From Thalassobellus sp050294475 (GTDB lineage Bacteria > Bacteroidota > Bacteroidia > Flavobacteriales > Flavobacteriaceae): a stretch of 64,000 nucleotides of DNA. The notes beneath the pieces were generated by a model. It was not told the DNA's origin. It was given only the letters and a program-made list of their open reading frames with translations, and did no database searches. The stretch is taken from contig JBNKOE010000016.1 in the NCBI GenBank assembly GCA_050294475.1, positions 1-64,000 on the forward strand. Reading direction: 5' to 3'. Made by a program: the position numbers and the translations under genes. The number at the start of each line of letters is the position of its first letter. Position 1 is the first letter of the stretch. Shown in pieces: positions 24,519 through 33,734 of this stretch.

Positions 24519-25790
24519 ATGCAACGCGACGAACAAATTTTTGAACTTATACAAGCTGAAAAAGAGCGCCAATTACATGGAATTGAATTGATTGCTTCTG
24601 AGAATTTTGTAAGCGAACAAGTTATGGAAGCTGCTGGCTCTGTATTAACAAATAAATATGCAGAAGGCTATCCTGGAAAACGCTATTATGGTGGCTGCGA
24701 AGTGGTTGATGAGGTAGAGCAAATTGCGATAGATAGAGCAAAAGCATTGTTTGGAGCTGCGTATGTTAACGTACAACCACACTCTGGAAGTCAAGCAAAC
24801 ACAGCAGTTTATCACGCTTGTTTAAAACCAGGTGATAAAATATTAGGATTCGATTTGTCTCACGGAGGGCATTTAACTCACGGATCGCCAGTAAATTTTT
24901 CAGGTAAACTTTACAAACCTGTATTTTACGGTGTAGAGCAGGAGACAGGTGTTTTAAACTACGATAAAATACAAGAGATAGCTACAAAGGAGCAGCCAAA
25001 ATTAATAATTGCAGGTGCTTCGGCTTATTCTCGTGATATCGATTTTAAACGTTTCAGAATTATTGCAGATAGCGTTGGTGCTATTTTAATGGCCGATATA
25101 TCGCATCCTGCAGGATTAATTGCTAAAGGTATTTTAAACGATCCGCTTCCGCACTGTCATATTGTTACAACAACAACTCATAAAACATTAAGAGGACCAA
25201 GAGGTGGTATGATTATGATGGGACAAGATTTTGATAACCCATTTGGTATTACTTTAAAAAATGGAAGTTTGCGTAAAATGTCGTCTTTATTAGATTCTGC
25301 GGTTTTTCCAGGAAATCAAGGTGGACCATTAGAACATATTATTGCTGCTAAAGCTATTGCTTTTGGTGAAGCTTTAACCGACGATTTTTTACATTACCAA
25401 TTACAAGTAAAACAAAATGCAACAGCTTTGGCTGAAGCATTGGTAGCTAAAGATTATAATATTATTTCTGGCGGAACCGATAACCACTGTATGTTAATAG
25501 ATTTACGTAACAAAAATTTATCTGGTAAAGATGCAGAACAAGCGTTGGTAAAAGCCGATATTACAGTAAACAAAAACATGGTGCCTTTTGATGATAAATC
25601 ACCATTTGTAACTTCAGGTATTAGAATTGGAGCTGCAGCAATTACAACTAGAGGTTTAAAAGAAGGTGATATGGTAGAGATCGTTAATTTAATTGATGAA
25701 GTGATTACTAACTTTGAAGATGAAACTGTTTTAGAAGTTGTTAAAACAAAAGTAAATGCAATGATGGCTGGAAAACCATTATTTGTATAA
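24519..25790 (+). CDS. glyA: Serine hydroxymethyltransferase
   Basis: A 423-residue PLP enzyme interconverting serine and glycine and charging tetrahydrofolate with a one-carbon unit. Key segments are IELIASENFVSEQVMEAAGS, NKYAEGYPGKRYYGGCEVVD, the PLP lysine in TTTTHKTLRGPRGG, and VFPGNQGGPLEH. The reading frame extends upstream to 24423, but those 32 residues are unlike the family and a promoter lies within them, so I choose the ATG at 24519 (MQRDEQIFELI). Followed by a strong terminator at 25811. Confidence 0.96.
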   Translation: MQRDEQIFELIQAEKERQLHGIELIASENFVSEQVMEAAGSVLTNKYAEGYPGKRYYGGCEVVDEVEQIAIDRAKALFGAAYVNVQPHSGSQANTAVYHACLKPGDKILGFDLSHGGHLTHGSPVNFSGKLYKPVFYGVEQETGVLNYDKIQEIATKEQPKLIIAGASAYSRDIDFKRFRIIADSVGAILMADISHPAGLIAKGILNDPLPHCHIVTTTTHKTLRGPRGGMIMMGQDFDNPFGITLKNGSLRKMSSLLDSAVFPGNQGGPLEHIIAAKAIAFGEALTDDFLHYQLQVKQNATALAEALVAKDYNIISGGTDNHCMLIDLRNKNLSGKDAEQALVKADITVNKNMVPFDDKSPFVTSGIRIGAAAITTRGLKEGDMVEIVNLIDEVITNFEDETVLEVVKTKVNAMMAGKPLFV

Positions 25791-25810
25791 GCTAAAATAA
25801 ACCATATTTT

Positions 25811-25850
25811 AAACAAAAAATCCCGCTTTATTAAGTGGGATTTTTTGTTT
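25811..25850 (+). terminator. Terminator of glyA
   Basis: The 18-base arms 25811-25828 and 25833-25850 (core ATCCCGCTT with AAGTGGGAT) pair with one G-T wobble around a TATT loop, with A-rich and T-rich flanks. Confidence 0.85.
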
Positions 25851-25856
25851 TTGAGC

Positions 25857-26133
25857 GTTACTTAAGGATTGGGTTTTTCGCTACTCAATCTTTTTGCGAA
25901 AAAGCAGAAAGGATTTTAAACAGACTGTTCAAGCGCTTACGTAAGAATATTGGTTCGTTTAATAAGTAGTATATGCAAAGTAGGCGATTGCGAACTACAA
26001 ACTTATCAAGCTGATGGAATTTTGAAGCTGGCTATAGCACTTCAAATTACGATTGTCACGCTAATTTTATATATAGATTGTTGTGTTTTTGTGCTATATG
26101 TTTTTATAATGATTTTACCATTTTATAGCATAT
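25857..26133 (+). pseudogene. Unassigned intergenic debris, perhaps an IS4-type transposase trace
   Basis: No intact gene is visible. A short plus-strand reading frame (TTG at 25950) encodes ISSICKVGDCELQTYQADGI followed by LKLAIALQITI. This faintly resembles the SGCrVExxxLxTaexLekalAl segment of IS4/Tn5-type transposases. Upstream bases encode similar scraps in other frames. The match is by memory and weak. Confidence 0.25.
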
Positions 26134-27108
26134 TTAGTCACAATTAACTTGAAACAATGGTTTTTCATTTATTGTACATTTGACAAGCTTTTTATCGAAC
26201 TCGGTTAAAGCCGAATAAGAATAGACTATGGACATGTCCTCATAAAATTCTTCAGAATCGCTATATTCCCGACCTTCAACATAGTATTCAGGATCAATAA
26301 AGGCATTTTTTTGTTCATTGAACACATGGAACTCATGTATGTCTCGTTGGTTTTCCTCATTCTCAAGATCACCAAATGTATTATATGATGGATTTAGGTA
26401 GATAGTATCTCTGTTTGATTCCATATCAATAATTTTTTTTATGAACTCAACATCTTCATCAAATTCGTCTAAAGGGATTCGTTCTATGGAATGATTCTCT
26501 TCAAAAAAAAGTGTATCATCTTTAAATTTTGCTATTAAAGGTTGGGCTTCATAATCATTTACTTCAATAAAGTTTGCGACAAAATCGTTATATCCATTAG
26601 GGTTTTCTATCGTGATTACTGGATGCTTTGTATTGTTGTCTCCGTATTGAAGAGACATAAATAAAATACTATTCGGAATTGTTTTGAATGTGTACACGTA
26701 AGGAAGAGAAAAACAGTTAGCATCTTCATTAAATACGCGCTGCATAATGATTTTTTCTTCTTTTTCCGTCCTTAGTTGGATAAATGTTTCTCCATTTTCA
26801 AAACCACTAAAAAAAAATTTTGTATTGCCTTTCAAATCTTTATTGTGCCGTCCAAATAGCTCGAATGTACTCGCTTTAATATTAGGAGAAAATTTACAAA
26901 TATTTTCTTCTGTAACTTCCCATTTTCCTGTTTGAATACCTCCGAAATAGGTAATGGCATAATTGCCATTTTCTAATACAAATAAATGACTTCCTCCTTC
27001 TGGTGATTGGGATCCTAAATTATATAATCCCACTATATCAGGATTGTTTTGAGCATTTGCTAAAGTTGACATAATAATTATAACAAGTAAAAGTTTATTC
27101 TTTTTCAT
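26134..27108 (-). CDS. Secreted protein of unknown function
   Basis: A 324-residue protein with a signal peptide (residues 1-19, LANAQ). The mature part starts NNPDIVGLYNLGSQSPEGGS and has a lipocalin-like beginning (GLYNL, then NYAITYFGGIQTGKWEV), as in several small secreted Bacteroidota proteins. An acidic region covers about residues 215-305 (many Asp/Glu). No catalytic motif is visible. It is monocistronic; its 5' neighbourhood (27109-27284) is AT-rich with no other signal that I can support. Function unknown. Confidence 0.7.
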   Translation of the reverse strand: MKKNKLLLVIIIMSTLANAQNNPDIVGLYNLGSQSPEGGSHLFVLENGNYAITYFGGIQTGKWEVTEENICKFSPNIKASTFELFGRHNKDLKGNTKFFFSGFENGETFIQLRTEKEEKIIMQRVFNEDANCFSLPYVYTFKTIPNSILFMSLQYGDNNTKHPVITIENPNGYNDFVANFIEVNDYEAQPLIAKFKDDTLFFEENHSIERIPLDEFDEDVEFIKKIIDMESNRDTIYLNPSYNTFGDLENEENQRDIHEFHVFNEQKNAFIDPEYYVEGREYSDSEEFYEDMSIVYSYSALTEFDKKLVKCTINEKPLFQVNCD

Positions 27109-27284
27109 TAATGAATTACGGATATCATTAGAGTAAACATTTTTTTATCTAATCTATCTATGGAAATAGTGATTTTTTTTGCATGAAACACAACTCGTGG
27201 ATATGAAATCGATTTAATGTTTAATATCTAATAGTTAAACGAAGTTATCGTTTTTTTATAACAAAATCAAATTGAGTTTAAAAC

Positions 27285-27312
27285 AAAAAATCCCACATGA
27301 AGTGAGATTTTT
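27285..27312 (-). terminator. Terminator of the AraC-gene operon
   Basis: AAAAAATCCCAC and GTGAGATTTTT pair around ATGAA. The one mismatch becomes a G-U pair when read on the minus strand, and the A-run at 27281-27290 gives a U-run there, so it serves the operon at 27382-29309. Confidence 0.7.
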
Positions 27313-27381
27313 ATTTTCGTATTAACTTTCTTCTTTTTTTAAGGAGAATAGAATGATGTTCGTGTACCAATCGTTATTCAT

Positions 27382-28266
27382 TTAACTAGCAGATGCTCTA
27401 TCAAAACCAATAGTTTCTCTATAAAGTTGTGGAGATATATCTGCATTTTTTTTAAAAAACCTACTAAAATAATATTCGTCGTTATAACCCAATTCGTATG
27501 CAATTTCTTTAATTGTTTTATTGGTTAAGTATAATTCTCTTTTGGCTTCTATAATAATACGTTCTGAAATTAAGTCGGTTAAGGTTTTATTAAAATGAAT
27601 TCTGGTTAGTCTAGTTAATGCTTTTGGGGTAATTGCTAGCATATTGGCATATTCACTTGCAGAATGTTTTGTTTTGTAATATGTTTCAATGTAGTTTTTT
27701 AAATTCTGTAAAATAAAAGGTTCTTCTTTATTATTCGTTTCTTTTTGAATTTCAGTTTGCTGTTCTGCTTTTAATCTTGATGCGGTTATTAAAAATATTT
27801 TTAAGTATGAAACTAATAATTCATACTGTGCTATGGCTGGTTTTTTCAGTTCGTCTTTTATTTGTTCTATTATCAGTTTAAAATTATCAGTCGCTTTTTC
27901 TTCAACTTTAACCATTGGAGGATTGTAAATATTATTAAATAACACACCATTACAAGCAACTTCATTGTGATGTTTATGAATGCAGAAAAAATCGGGATGA
28001 AAATGAATTACCACGCCACTTATTTCTGTTTTAGCACATAGCATAAATGGTTGATAAGGAGAAAAAGACAACAACATATTTTCATTAAAATCATATTCAG
28101 AAAAGTCAGCTTTTAGGGTTCCATTGCCTTTTTGTATCCAAATAAGTGAGTAATAATTTAGTCTTTGAATATGATCAAACGGATTTTCTTTTTCTAAATG
28201 ATATATTTTAAATGCTAGATTACCCGTTTGCGGATTAATGAGTGTGAAGTTGTTATTTTGCACCAT
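27382..28266 (-). CDS. AraC-family transcriptional regulator
   Basis: A 294-residue protein. The N-terminal part (about 1-160) is cupin-like with LIWIQKGNGTLKADFSEYDF. The C-terminal part (about 190-290) holds the two AraC helix-turn-helix motifs: SASEYANMLAITPKALTRLT and then IKEIAYELGYNDEYYFSRFF, the strongly conserved second HTH. The ligand is unknown. It is the last gene of a three-gene minus-strand group after an AhpD-like protein and a DUF1348 protein, 11 bp from the latter. It probably controls this operon. Confidence 0.9.
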   Translation of the reverse strand: MVQNNNFTLINPQTGNLAFKIYHLEKENPFDHIQRLNYYSLIWIQKGNGTLKADFSEYDFNENMLLSFSPYQPFMLCAKTEISGVVIHFHPDFFCIHKHHNEVACNGVLFNNIYNPPMVKVEEKATDNFKLIIEQIKDELKKPAIAQYELLVSYLKIFLITASRLKAEQQTEIQKETNNKEEPFILQNLKNYIETYYKTKHSASEYANMLAITPKALTRLTRIHFNKTLTDLISERIIIEAKRELYLTNKTIKEIAYELGYNDEYYFSRFFKKNADISPQLYRETIGFDRASAS

Positions 28267-28277
28267 GATTTAATAGT

Positions 28278-28697
28278 TTACTTAAGTTTTCTATCTTTTT
28301 CTTCAATTTTTAAATCGTTTATACTCGCATAACGTTTTTGCATGAGTCCATTTTTATTAAATTCCCAAAGCTCATTACCATAGGCTCTGTACCATTGGTC
28401 GTTATTATCTTGAAATTCATACTCAAATCTAACAGCCATTCTATTTTCTTTAAAACCCCAAAGCTCTTTTTTTAGTTTATAGTGTTTTTCGTTTTCCCAT
28501 TTCTTAGTTAAAAAGGTAATAATTTCTTCTCTTCCGTTAATAAATTGTGTGCGGTTTCTCCATTCAGAATCTATGGTGTATGCTTTTGATACCTGTATTG
28601 GATCTTTAGAATTCCATGCATCTTCTGCTTTTTGAACTTTTTCAATTGCAGATTCTAAAGTAAATGGAGGAAGCGGATATTTCTTTTCTTGATTCAT
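28278..28697 (-). CDS. DUF1348 / NTF2-like protein
   Basis: A 139-residue protein of the DUF1348 family, which has the NTF2/SnoaL cone fold. Motifs are PLPPFTLESAIEKVQKAEDA, WNSKDP, SEWRNRTQFINGREEI and MAVRFEYEFQDNNDQWYRAYG, all characteristic. The family's reaction is not established. It lies between the AhpD-like gene (66 bp upstream) and the AraC gene (11 bp downstream), which suggests a shared role in handling a small reactive compound. Confidence 0.87.
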   Translation of the reverse strand: MNQEKKYPLPPFTLESAIEKVQKAEDAWNSKDPIQVSKAYTIDSEWRNRTQFINGREEIITFLTKKWENEKHYKLKKELWGFKENRMAVRFEYEFQDNNDQWYRAYGNELWEFNKNGLMQKRYASINDLKIEEKDRKLK

Positions 28698-28763
28698 CTC
28701 TAAATTAGTTTAAAAAGTTGAAAATAAAGGAAATATGAGTTTTAATATTTCCTTTATTTGTTT

Positions 28764-29309
28764 TTAAATGGTTTCAGCTAAAGGGAAATCTACAGGTACT
28801 TTAGTGAGGTTGTGTAAATAATTCATAGCTGTTTTATCACTTACCTGAAGTATTATATCCACAAGGTTTTCTTTAGTATATCCTTGAGCAAAAAAGTCCT
28901 CTACATTTTCACTATTAGCTTTTCCTCTGTTTCGAGTAATATCGGCTGCCAATTTTACCAATGCATTCAATTTAATATTTTCACTTCTTCCTTTTCTAAT
29001 ATTTAATAATTGTTCATCATTAAATCCATTCATTTTTCCCAATACTAAATGTGCACTTTGGCAATAGATACACTCATTTACCTGACTTACAATAAGGTTT
29101 ACTGCTTCTTTTTCTTTATTGTTTAAAGAAGTTTTAGCATTTTGATAGTCTAAAAATCGTTTTAAACCATTGTCTGAATATCCTATAGTAGCATAAAGAT
29201 TCGGTACAAAACCTAATGCTTTGTTTAAATTATCAAAAATCTTTTGATTGGTTTGAGATACTTCAATTTTTGTTGGAACTTTAAATTCCGTTACAGTTAC
29301 ATTTTCCAT
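28764..29309 (-). CDS. AhpD-like carboxymuconolactone decarboxylase-family protein
   Basis: An alpha-helical protein of about 181 residues with the CxxC of the AhpD/CMD family: VNECIYCQSAHLVLGKMNGF. The two cysteines and downstream His form the peroxidase-type redox centre known from AhpD. I choose the ATG at 29309 (MENVTVTEFKVP); an in-frame ATG at 29336 would add nine residues without family similarity. First gene of a probable operon with DUF1348 and AraC genes. Likely cytoplasmic and involved in peroxide or electrophile defence, by family inference only. Confidence 0.85.
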   Translation of the reverse strand: MENVTVTEFKVPTKIEVSQTNQKIFDNLNKALGFVPNLYATIGYSDNGLKRFLDYQNAKTSLNNKEKEAVNLIVSQVNECIYCQSAHLVLGKMNGFNDEQLLNIRKGRSENIKLNALVKLAADITRNRGKANSENVEDFFAQGYTKENLVDIILQVSDKTAMNYLHNLTKVPVDFPLAETI

Positions 29310-29511
29310 TTTTATGTTTTTAAAATTGCTTGTCAATATTGACGTTACAAAGTTGATGAAGAATGCAATGGCTTAAAATGGATAATTTTCGTTAATGGAT
29401 GGATAATTTTCTTGAAGATGATTAAATGAAATAAAACGACTTTATATAGAATCGTTTATGCTTGAATATTGTGATTGTTTAATTCGTAGATACAAAATTG
29501 TTTTAATGTTT

Positions 29512-31077
29512 TTAATCTTCCTCGGGAAATGTAATATGTTGATACGCTCCTAAATCTGGTGTAGCCGTTCTGTTTACGTTTAAAATATCAACTGGTACTT
29601 GTGTAGCAAAAGCAGCATTTCCTTTGTTTATAGCCGCCGATTCGTTGCCAATCATTAATTTATTTAGTGAAGTATCAAGGAAATTAGGATTTTCGTTAAA
29701 AATGTTTCCTTCAAATTTTGTTGTGTCTTCAAAATTATAATTTGCACCTGTAAACTCGTTGTTGTTATCTTGAAAACGAATTAAGCAGTTGGTAAACTTA
29801 AAGTTGAAAACTACGTTTTCATCTTCAAGCTCGTCTAACAAAATTTCAGGATTATCATTTCCGTAGATAATACAGTTGTTAAAATTAGCTTCTGTTAAAT
29901 CGGCTAGAGTAGCATTGCCTTCTTCATCTAAAATAAAATTATTTAGTAATACTGAAGGAAATTGTCTAAAGCCATTATCCCAATAATTAACTAGCGTACT
30001 ATGCGTAAAATTATATTTTCCACCAAGCGTTCCTGCAAAGGATACTTGTCCGCTATTATTAATTACTACATTTTCTGCCTTAATAGAAGTGTTTCTTCCT
30101 AGAATACCAAAGCTGCCTGAGTTGTATATTTGAGAGTTTGTAATGGTTAGTTTATCGTTAACTTCGTTAGGGTTACCATCACACAAAATACCAGCAATCG
30201 CATTTTTTATTGTTGCATAATTTATTGTGTTGTTTACGCTACCATCAAAAAGCCAAATGGTGCCCCATTGCCCAGGAACATCGGAATACTCTGGTTCTAA
30301 ACGGTCGCTTTCAAAAATAACTTCGTTTTCTAATAAATCTTGATCGGTACTTAAACTACCATTTACATTAAGCGTAGCACCTTCGCCAACTATTAAACCA
30401 GAGTTTTCATGAAAATGGATACGAGCACCAGCTTCAATAGTTAATGTTTCGTTATTAGGAACCGCAGCAAAGCCATAGATAACATATGGTTTTTCGTTTG
30501 TAAAGGTAAGTTCGCTTGGTAATAATTCGCGACCATTTATATTAGTTTCGTAAAGTTCTCCTCCTACGGTAAGTTGAAGGTTGTCAACAACTTTAGTTGT
30601 GTTATCTCTATCAGGGTAAATAAAAACTGCATCTTGAATTAAGCTAACCAACTCTACTTTTTGAAGATTTGTATTGGTATCAAACTCAATTTGATCTGTA
30701 TTTAAAAATGTACCATCTGCATTTGGAAAATTATTAGTATCTACCGTTGTTTCAATAAAAATATAGATGCTGTCTTTTGCTAAAATTGGAATGTTTTCAA
30801 AGGTTTTACCTGCTATACCGTCAACATTTAATCGGTAACTAGAAGCTTCACCGGTACTTAGTTTTATTGAAGGAATAAGGATGTCATTATTACTTCGGTT
30901 ATATACTTTTAAATTATAGGTGCTAGAGCTTATTTTATTAAATACAGTATCTAAATAAACGGTATCTTTTGAAAACTCAAGACTTCCTGTACTTGGTGAA
31001 AAATCAAAATTTTTACGGCATGAACTCCAAAGCATTAAAAATCCTATGGTAAAAACTAAAAATATAAGACGCCTCAT
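29512..31077 (-). CDS. Beta-helix lipoprotein with choice-of-anchor Q-like end
   Basis: A 521-residue lipoprotein (lipobox MLWSSC, Cys at about residue 20). Residues about 30-200 form beta-rich N-terminal domains. Residues about 205-440 look like a right-handed parallel beta-helix, with successive short strands such as INYATIKNAIAGILCDG, LTITNSQIYNSGSFGILGRN and NFNNCIIYGNDNPEILL. The C-terminus SAAINKGNAAF...TPDLGAYQ is the end typical of choice-of-anchor Q proteins. Such folds often bind or cleave polysaccharides, but no lyase residues could be identified. Surface or periplasmic location is likely. Confidence 0.8.
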   Translation of the reverse strand: MRRLIFLVFTIGFLMLWSSCRKNFDFSPSTGSLEFSKDTVYLDTVFNKISSSTYNLKVYNRSNNDILIPSIKLSTGEASSYRLNVDGIAGKTFENIPILAKDSIYIFIETTVDTNNFPNADGTFLNTDQIEFDTNTNLQKVELVSLIQDAVFIYPDRDNTTKVVDNLQLTVGGELYETNINGRELLPSELTFTNEKPYVIYGFAAVPNNETLTIEAGARIHFHENSGLIVGEGATLNVNGSLSTDQDLLENEVIFESDRLEPEYSDVPGQWGTIWLFDGSVNNTINYATIKNAIAGILCDGNPNEVNDKLTITNSQIYNSGSFGILGRNTSIKAENVVINNSGQVSFAGTLGGKYNFTHSTLVNYWDNGFRQFPSVLLNNFILDEEGNATLADLTEANFNNCIIYGNDNPEILLDELEDENVVFNFKFTNCLIRFQDNNNEFTGANYNFEDTTKFEGNIFNENPNFLDTSLNKLMIGNESAAINKGNAAFATQVPVDILNVNRTATPDLGAYQHITFPEED

Positions 31078-31209
31078 TAATGAATAGTTGTATTATTTGT
31101 ATGAATTATCAAAAATATAACTTTTAAAATTATGAATTAGTATGACGCTTATTAATTTAATGTGTCACAGCATTAAATAATGAGATGTCTCAATCGTACT
31201 TCATTTTGA

Positions 31210-31352
31210 CATGATATATATAACATTACAGGAGTAGCCTTTATTAAGGCAGATGTTTCAAATATTCAAGAACGTATTGAAGCGAATGTTTTGGCGTATT
31301 TTAAAAAAATTAATGTTAGTTAGTGCGTCATTTCGACGACAGGAGAAATCGT
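31210..31352 (+). other. Gene debris and degenerate intergenic repeat
   Basis: This lies in a 533-bp gap without a gene (31078-31610). A stop-free stretch ending at 31322 reads GVAFIKADVSNIQERIEANV then LAYFKKINVS and a stop, with no start codon; it looks like the tail of a lost gene. It is followed by GCGTCATTTCGACGACAGGA (31325-31344), which resembles the GTCATTTCGAC-type repeats common between flavobacterial genes. The rest of the gap shows nothing I can name. Confidence 0.35.
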
Positions 31353-31610
31353 ATAAAGAGTTTTATAAAAAAGATTATAAAATGGTCTTTTCTTTGTGTT
31401 TATTTTGAGTTGCACCTTTTGGTTAGAATTTTCTCACTAAAAAATCAATGCATACTTGTACGTATTTTTAATAGTTATTAATAGGTGACGTTATTAGAGA
31501 TATTAAGTTTTGTAATATAACTAATAGCAAAGTTTATAAAGTAACCTTGCCTGCTATTAAATATAAAAGGTAGTAGTTTTTCAATTCTAGAAGTAAAAAT
31601 AGCTCTGATG

Positions 31611-32561
31611 CTAAAGTATTACAGCATTTTTAACATAATGTTTCCCTTGCCATAAATCTTTTTCAATAAGTTTTTTATCAATTTTTGCTACTATTTCAAA
31701 ATTCTTTAAACCATTCCATTTTGGAGCAATTAATAAATGAGCAGGAGATTCGCTAATAAAGCGTTCAATAATAATATCTGGTTTTAAAAGAGCAATAAAA
31801 TCGGTAACTAAATCAATATACGCTTCCGAAGAATACAAACTAAACATGTCTGGTTTTTCTTTTAATTGAATAGCCATCATGGTATGTTTAACTATTTGTA
31901 ATTGGTGTAATTTTAAAGTGTTTATTGGCAATTTAGAGAGTTTGATAGCATGATTTAAAATATCGTTTTTGCTTTCTCCAGGCAATCCAATAATCATGTG
32001 AGCACCTAAGTGTAATCCTTTGTTTTTTGCTAGTTCATAAGCATCAACAGTTTCTTGAAACGTATGGCAACGATTTACCATTTTTAAGGTGTTATCTAAC
32101 GTGCTTTCAACACCAAATTCTAAAGAAATGTAGTAGGTTTTAGATAATTCAGATAAAAAATTAATAAGATCTTCATTAATACAATCTGGTCGTGTGCCTA
32201 TAACTAATCCTATTACTTTTGGATGATTAAGAGCTTCTAGATATAACTTCTTTACTAAATTTATATCGGCATACGTATTAGTATAGGCTTGAAAATAGGC
32301 TAAATATTGTTGAGTTTTATATTTTTTTGAAAAAAAAGCAATACCACTATCTAACTGTTCGCTAATACTTTTACTTGGTTTACAATAATTTGGATTGAAT
32401 GTATTGTTGTTGCAATATGTACAACCACCAACGCCTTTTGTACCATCTCTATTAGGACATGTAAAACCAGTATCTAAAGAAATTTTTTGAACACGTTCAG
32501 TAAATTTTTCCTTGATAAAAGAAGCGTAATCATTATAACGTTTGTTATTATTAAATAACAT
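31611..32561 (-). CDS. TIGR01212-family radical SAM protein (YhcC-like)
   Basis: A 316-residue radical SAM enzyme. The cluster-binding cysteines are in FTCPNRDGTKGVGGCTYCNN: Cys35, Cys47 and Cys50 (CX11CX2C), the spacing specific to the YhcC/TIGR01212 group. Further motifs are YFQAYTNTYA, GTRPDCI and EFGVES, all conserved in the family. The reaction is not known in general. It begins 34 bp downstream of the carbonic anhydrase on the same strand and could share its transcript. Confidence 0.92.
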   Translation of the reverse strand: MLFNNNKRYNDYASFIKEKFTERVQKISLDTGFTCPNRDGTKGVGGCTYCNNNTFNPNYCKPSKSISEQLDSGIAFFSKKYKTQQYLAYFQAYTNTYADINLVKKLYLEALNHPKVIGLVIGTRPDCINEDLINFLSELSKTYYISLEFGVESTLDNTLKMVNRCHTFQETVDAYELAKNKGLHLGAHMIIGLPGESKNDILNHAIKLSKLPINTLKLHQLQIVKHTMMAIQLKEKPDMFSLYSSEAYIDLVTDFIALLKPDIIIERFISESPAHLLIAPKWNGLKNFEIVAKIDKKLIEKDLWQGKHYVKNAVIL

Positions 32562-32595
32562 AAAGCAAATACTAATTAGATTTATACAACAAAAG

Positions 32596-33384
32596 CTAAT
32601 AATTTAGCTTAACCTCTCTGTCGTTTAAAGGTTGTTCATTTCTAAAATTATTAATAGGCATATTATTTTTTAGTTTCAAAACTTCATCAACCGATAAAAT
32701 AATTGGTTCTTTAAATATTATCCAATTTACGCCTTCAGTACATGGAGGTGTAGTTAATGAACCGCTATAAGAATAATAGTGTTTTTTATCTAAAAGTAAG
32801 CTAGATAAATCTATGTTGTGATGAATGTCTTTTTTAGCACCATTCTTTAGAGGTAAAAAGCTTTCAAAGAATTCGAATAATTGGCTTTCGTTTCCTTCTT
32901 CACCTAAAATTCCTAAAACGGTAATTTTTCCCGTTTTACTAAGATGTACTAAATGTATTTCAATAGGATAAATAATTCCGTTTATTTTGTGTTCAGATGG
33001 TTCATGAAAATGAATTTGTTTTAAATAATAGATTTCGTTTTTGTAGCTGATAGAATCTCCTTCTTCAAAATCAAATTGTATCGAGTGTCCGTTGTTTTTA
33101 ACTTCACTAATAAGTGTTGTAGGTGCATATAAAGTTTTTAAATCACCTTTAGTAGCTATTGAATTAGCATCTTTGTTAATAATATTGATGGGTGATTGAT
33201 GTTTGCCATCACAATCGGAGTTTTTTTCAATTTCAATCCAATGTTCGGGAGATGTTTCGCCAGAATAACTCCAGTGTTTTTCATTTTCGTGTAGAGTATT
33301 ATTAGAATGAGTTTCTTTTTTACTTTGTTTGCACGATACTAATATTAATAAACCACATGTTAGAAGGATAATTTTATTATTCAT
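32596..33384 (-). CDS. Alpha-class carbonic anhydrase, lipoprotein
   Basis: A 262-residue periplasmic enzyme that hydrates CO2 to bicarbonate. A lipobox LILVSC places the lipid on Cys18. The alpha-class pattern is clear: QSPINI (residues 63-68), the proton-shuttle His in NNGHS (His100), zinc ligands His125 and His127 in QIHFHEPSEH and His144 in IEIHLVH, and YSGSLTTPPCTEGVNWIIF near residue 212. Cys58 and Cys216-like cysteines (SDCDG, PPCTEG) may form the usual disulfide. Complete and probably active. It precedes the radical SAM gene on the same strand. Confidence 0.94.
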   Translation of the reverse strand: MNNKIILLTCGLLILVSCKQSKKETHSNNTLHENEKHWSYSGETSPEHWIEIEKNSDCDGKHQSPINIINKDANSIATKGDLKTLYAPTTLISEVKNNGHSIQFDFEEGDSISYKNEIYYLKQIHFHEPSEHKINGIIYPIEIHLVHLSKTGKITVLGILGEEGNESQLFEFFESFLPLKNGAKKDIHHNIDLSSLLLDKKHYYSYSGSLTTPPCTEGVNWIIFKEPIILSVDEVLKLKNNMPINNFRNEQPLNDREVKLNY

Positions 33385-33577
33385 ATAGATAATATTGAAG
33401 ATGTTTGTTTATCTTTTTTTGAGATGTCAAAAGTAGTGATTGAAGAGGCTAAGAAAACTGATAAAAGTTAGCTTACCATTTATAATTTAGAAAAAAGATA
33501 TTGTTTAAATCTGTTGTGTATTTTGATTAAAATTTGTCAATTCGAGTGAATGTTACGATTGCAAATGAGAGATATTA

Positions 33578-33622
33578 GTATCGAGAATCAAGTTTTTGGC
33601 TCAAAAGAAAAGTTCTCGATAC
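33578..33622. repeat. Inverted repeat in a 350-bp gap
   Basis: GTATCGAGAA (33578-33587) and TTCTCGATAC (33613-33622) form a perfect 10-bp inverted repeat around 25 bases. The surrounding gap (33385-33734) has no gene. Its role is unknown. Confidence 0.5.
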
Positions 33623-33734
33623 AATTTTTTATCGAAAATCACTTGAACTGACATTAAATAATGTGTAATGAGTCAAAATGCACAATGGGTATTGTTTAAG
33701 TTTTGATGTTCGGGGATGTACTAATATTTAATAA

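Noticed and set aside
33578..33622. Inverted repeat as a CRISPR unit or IS end
   Set aside because: A single copy with no second unit, spacer series or transposase nearby.
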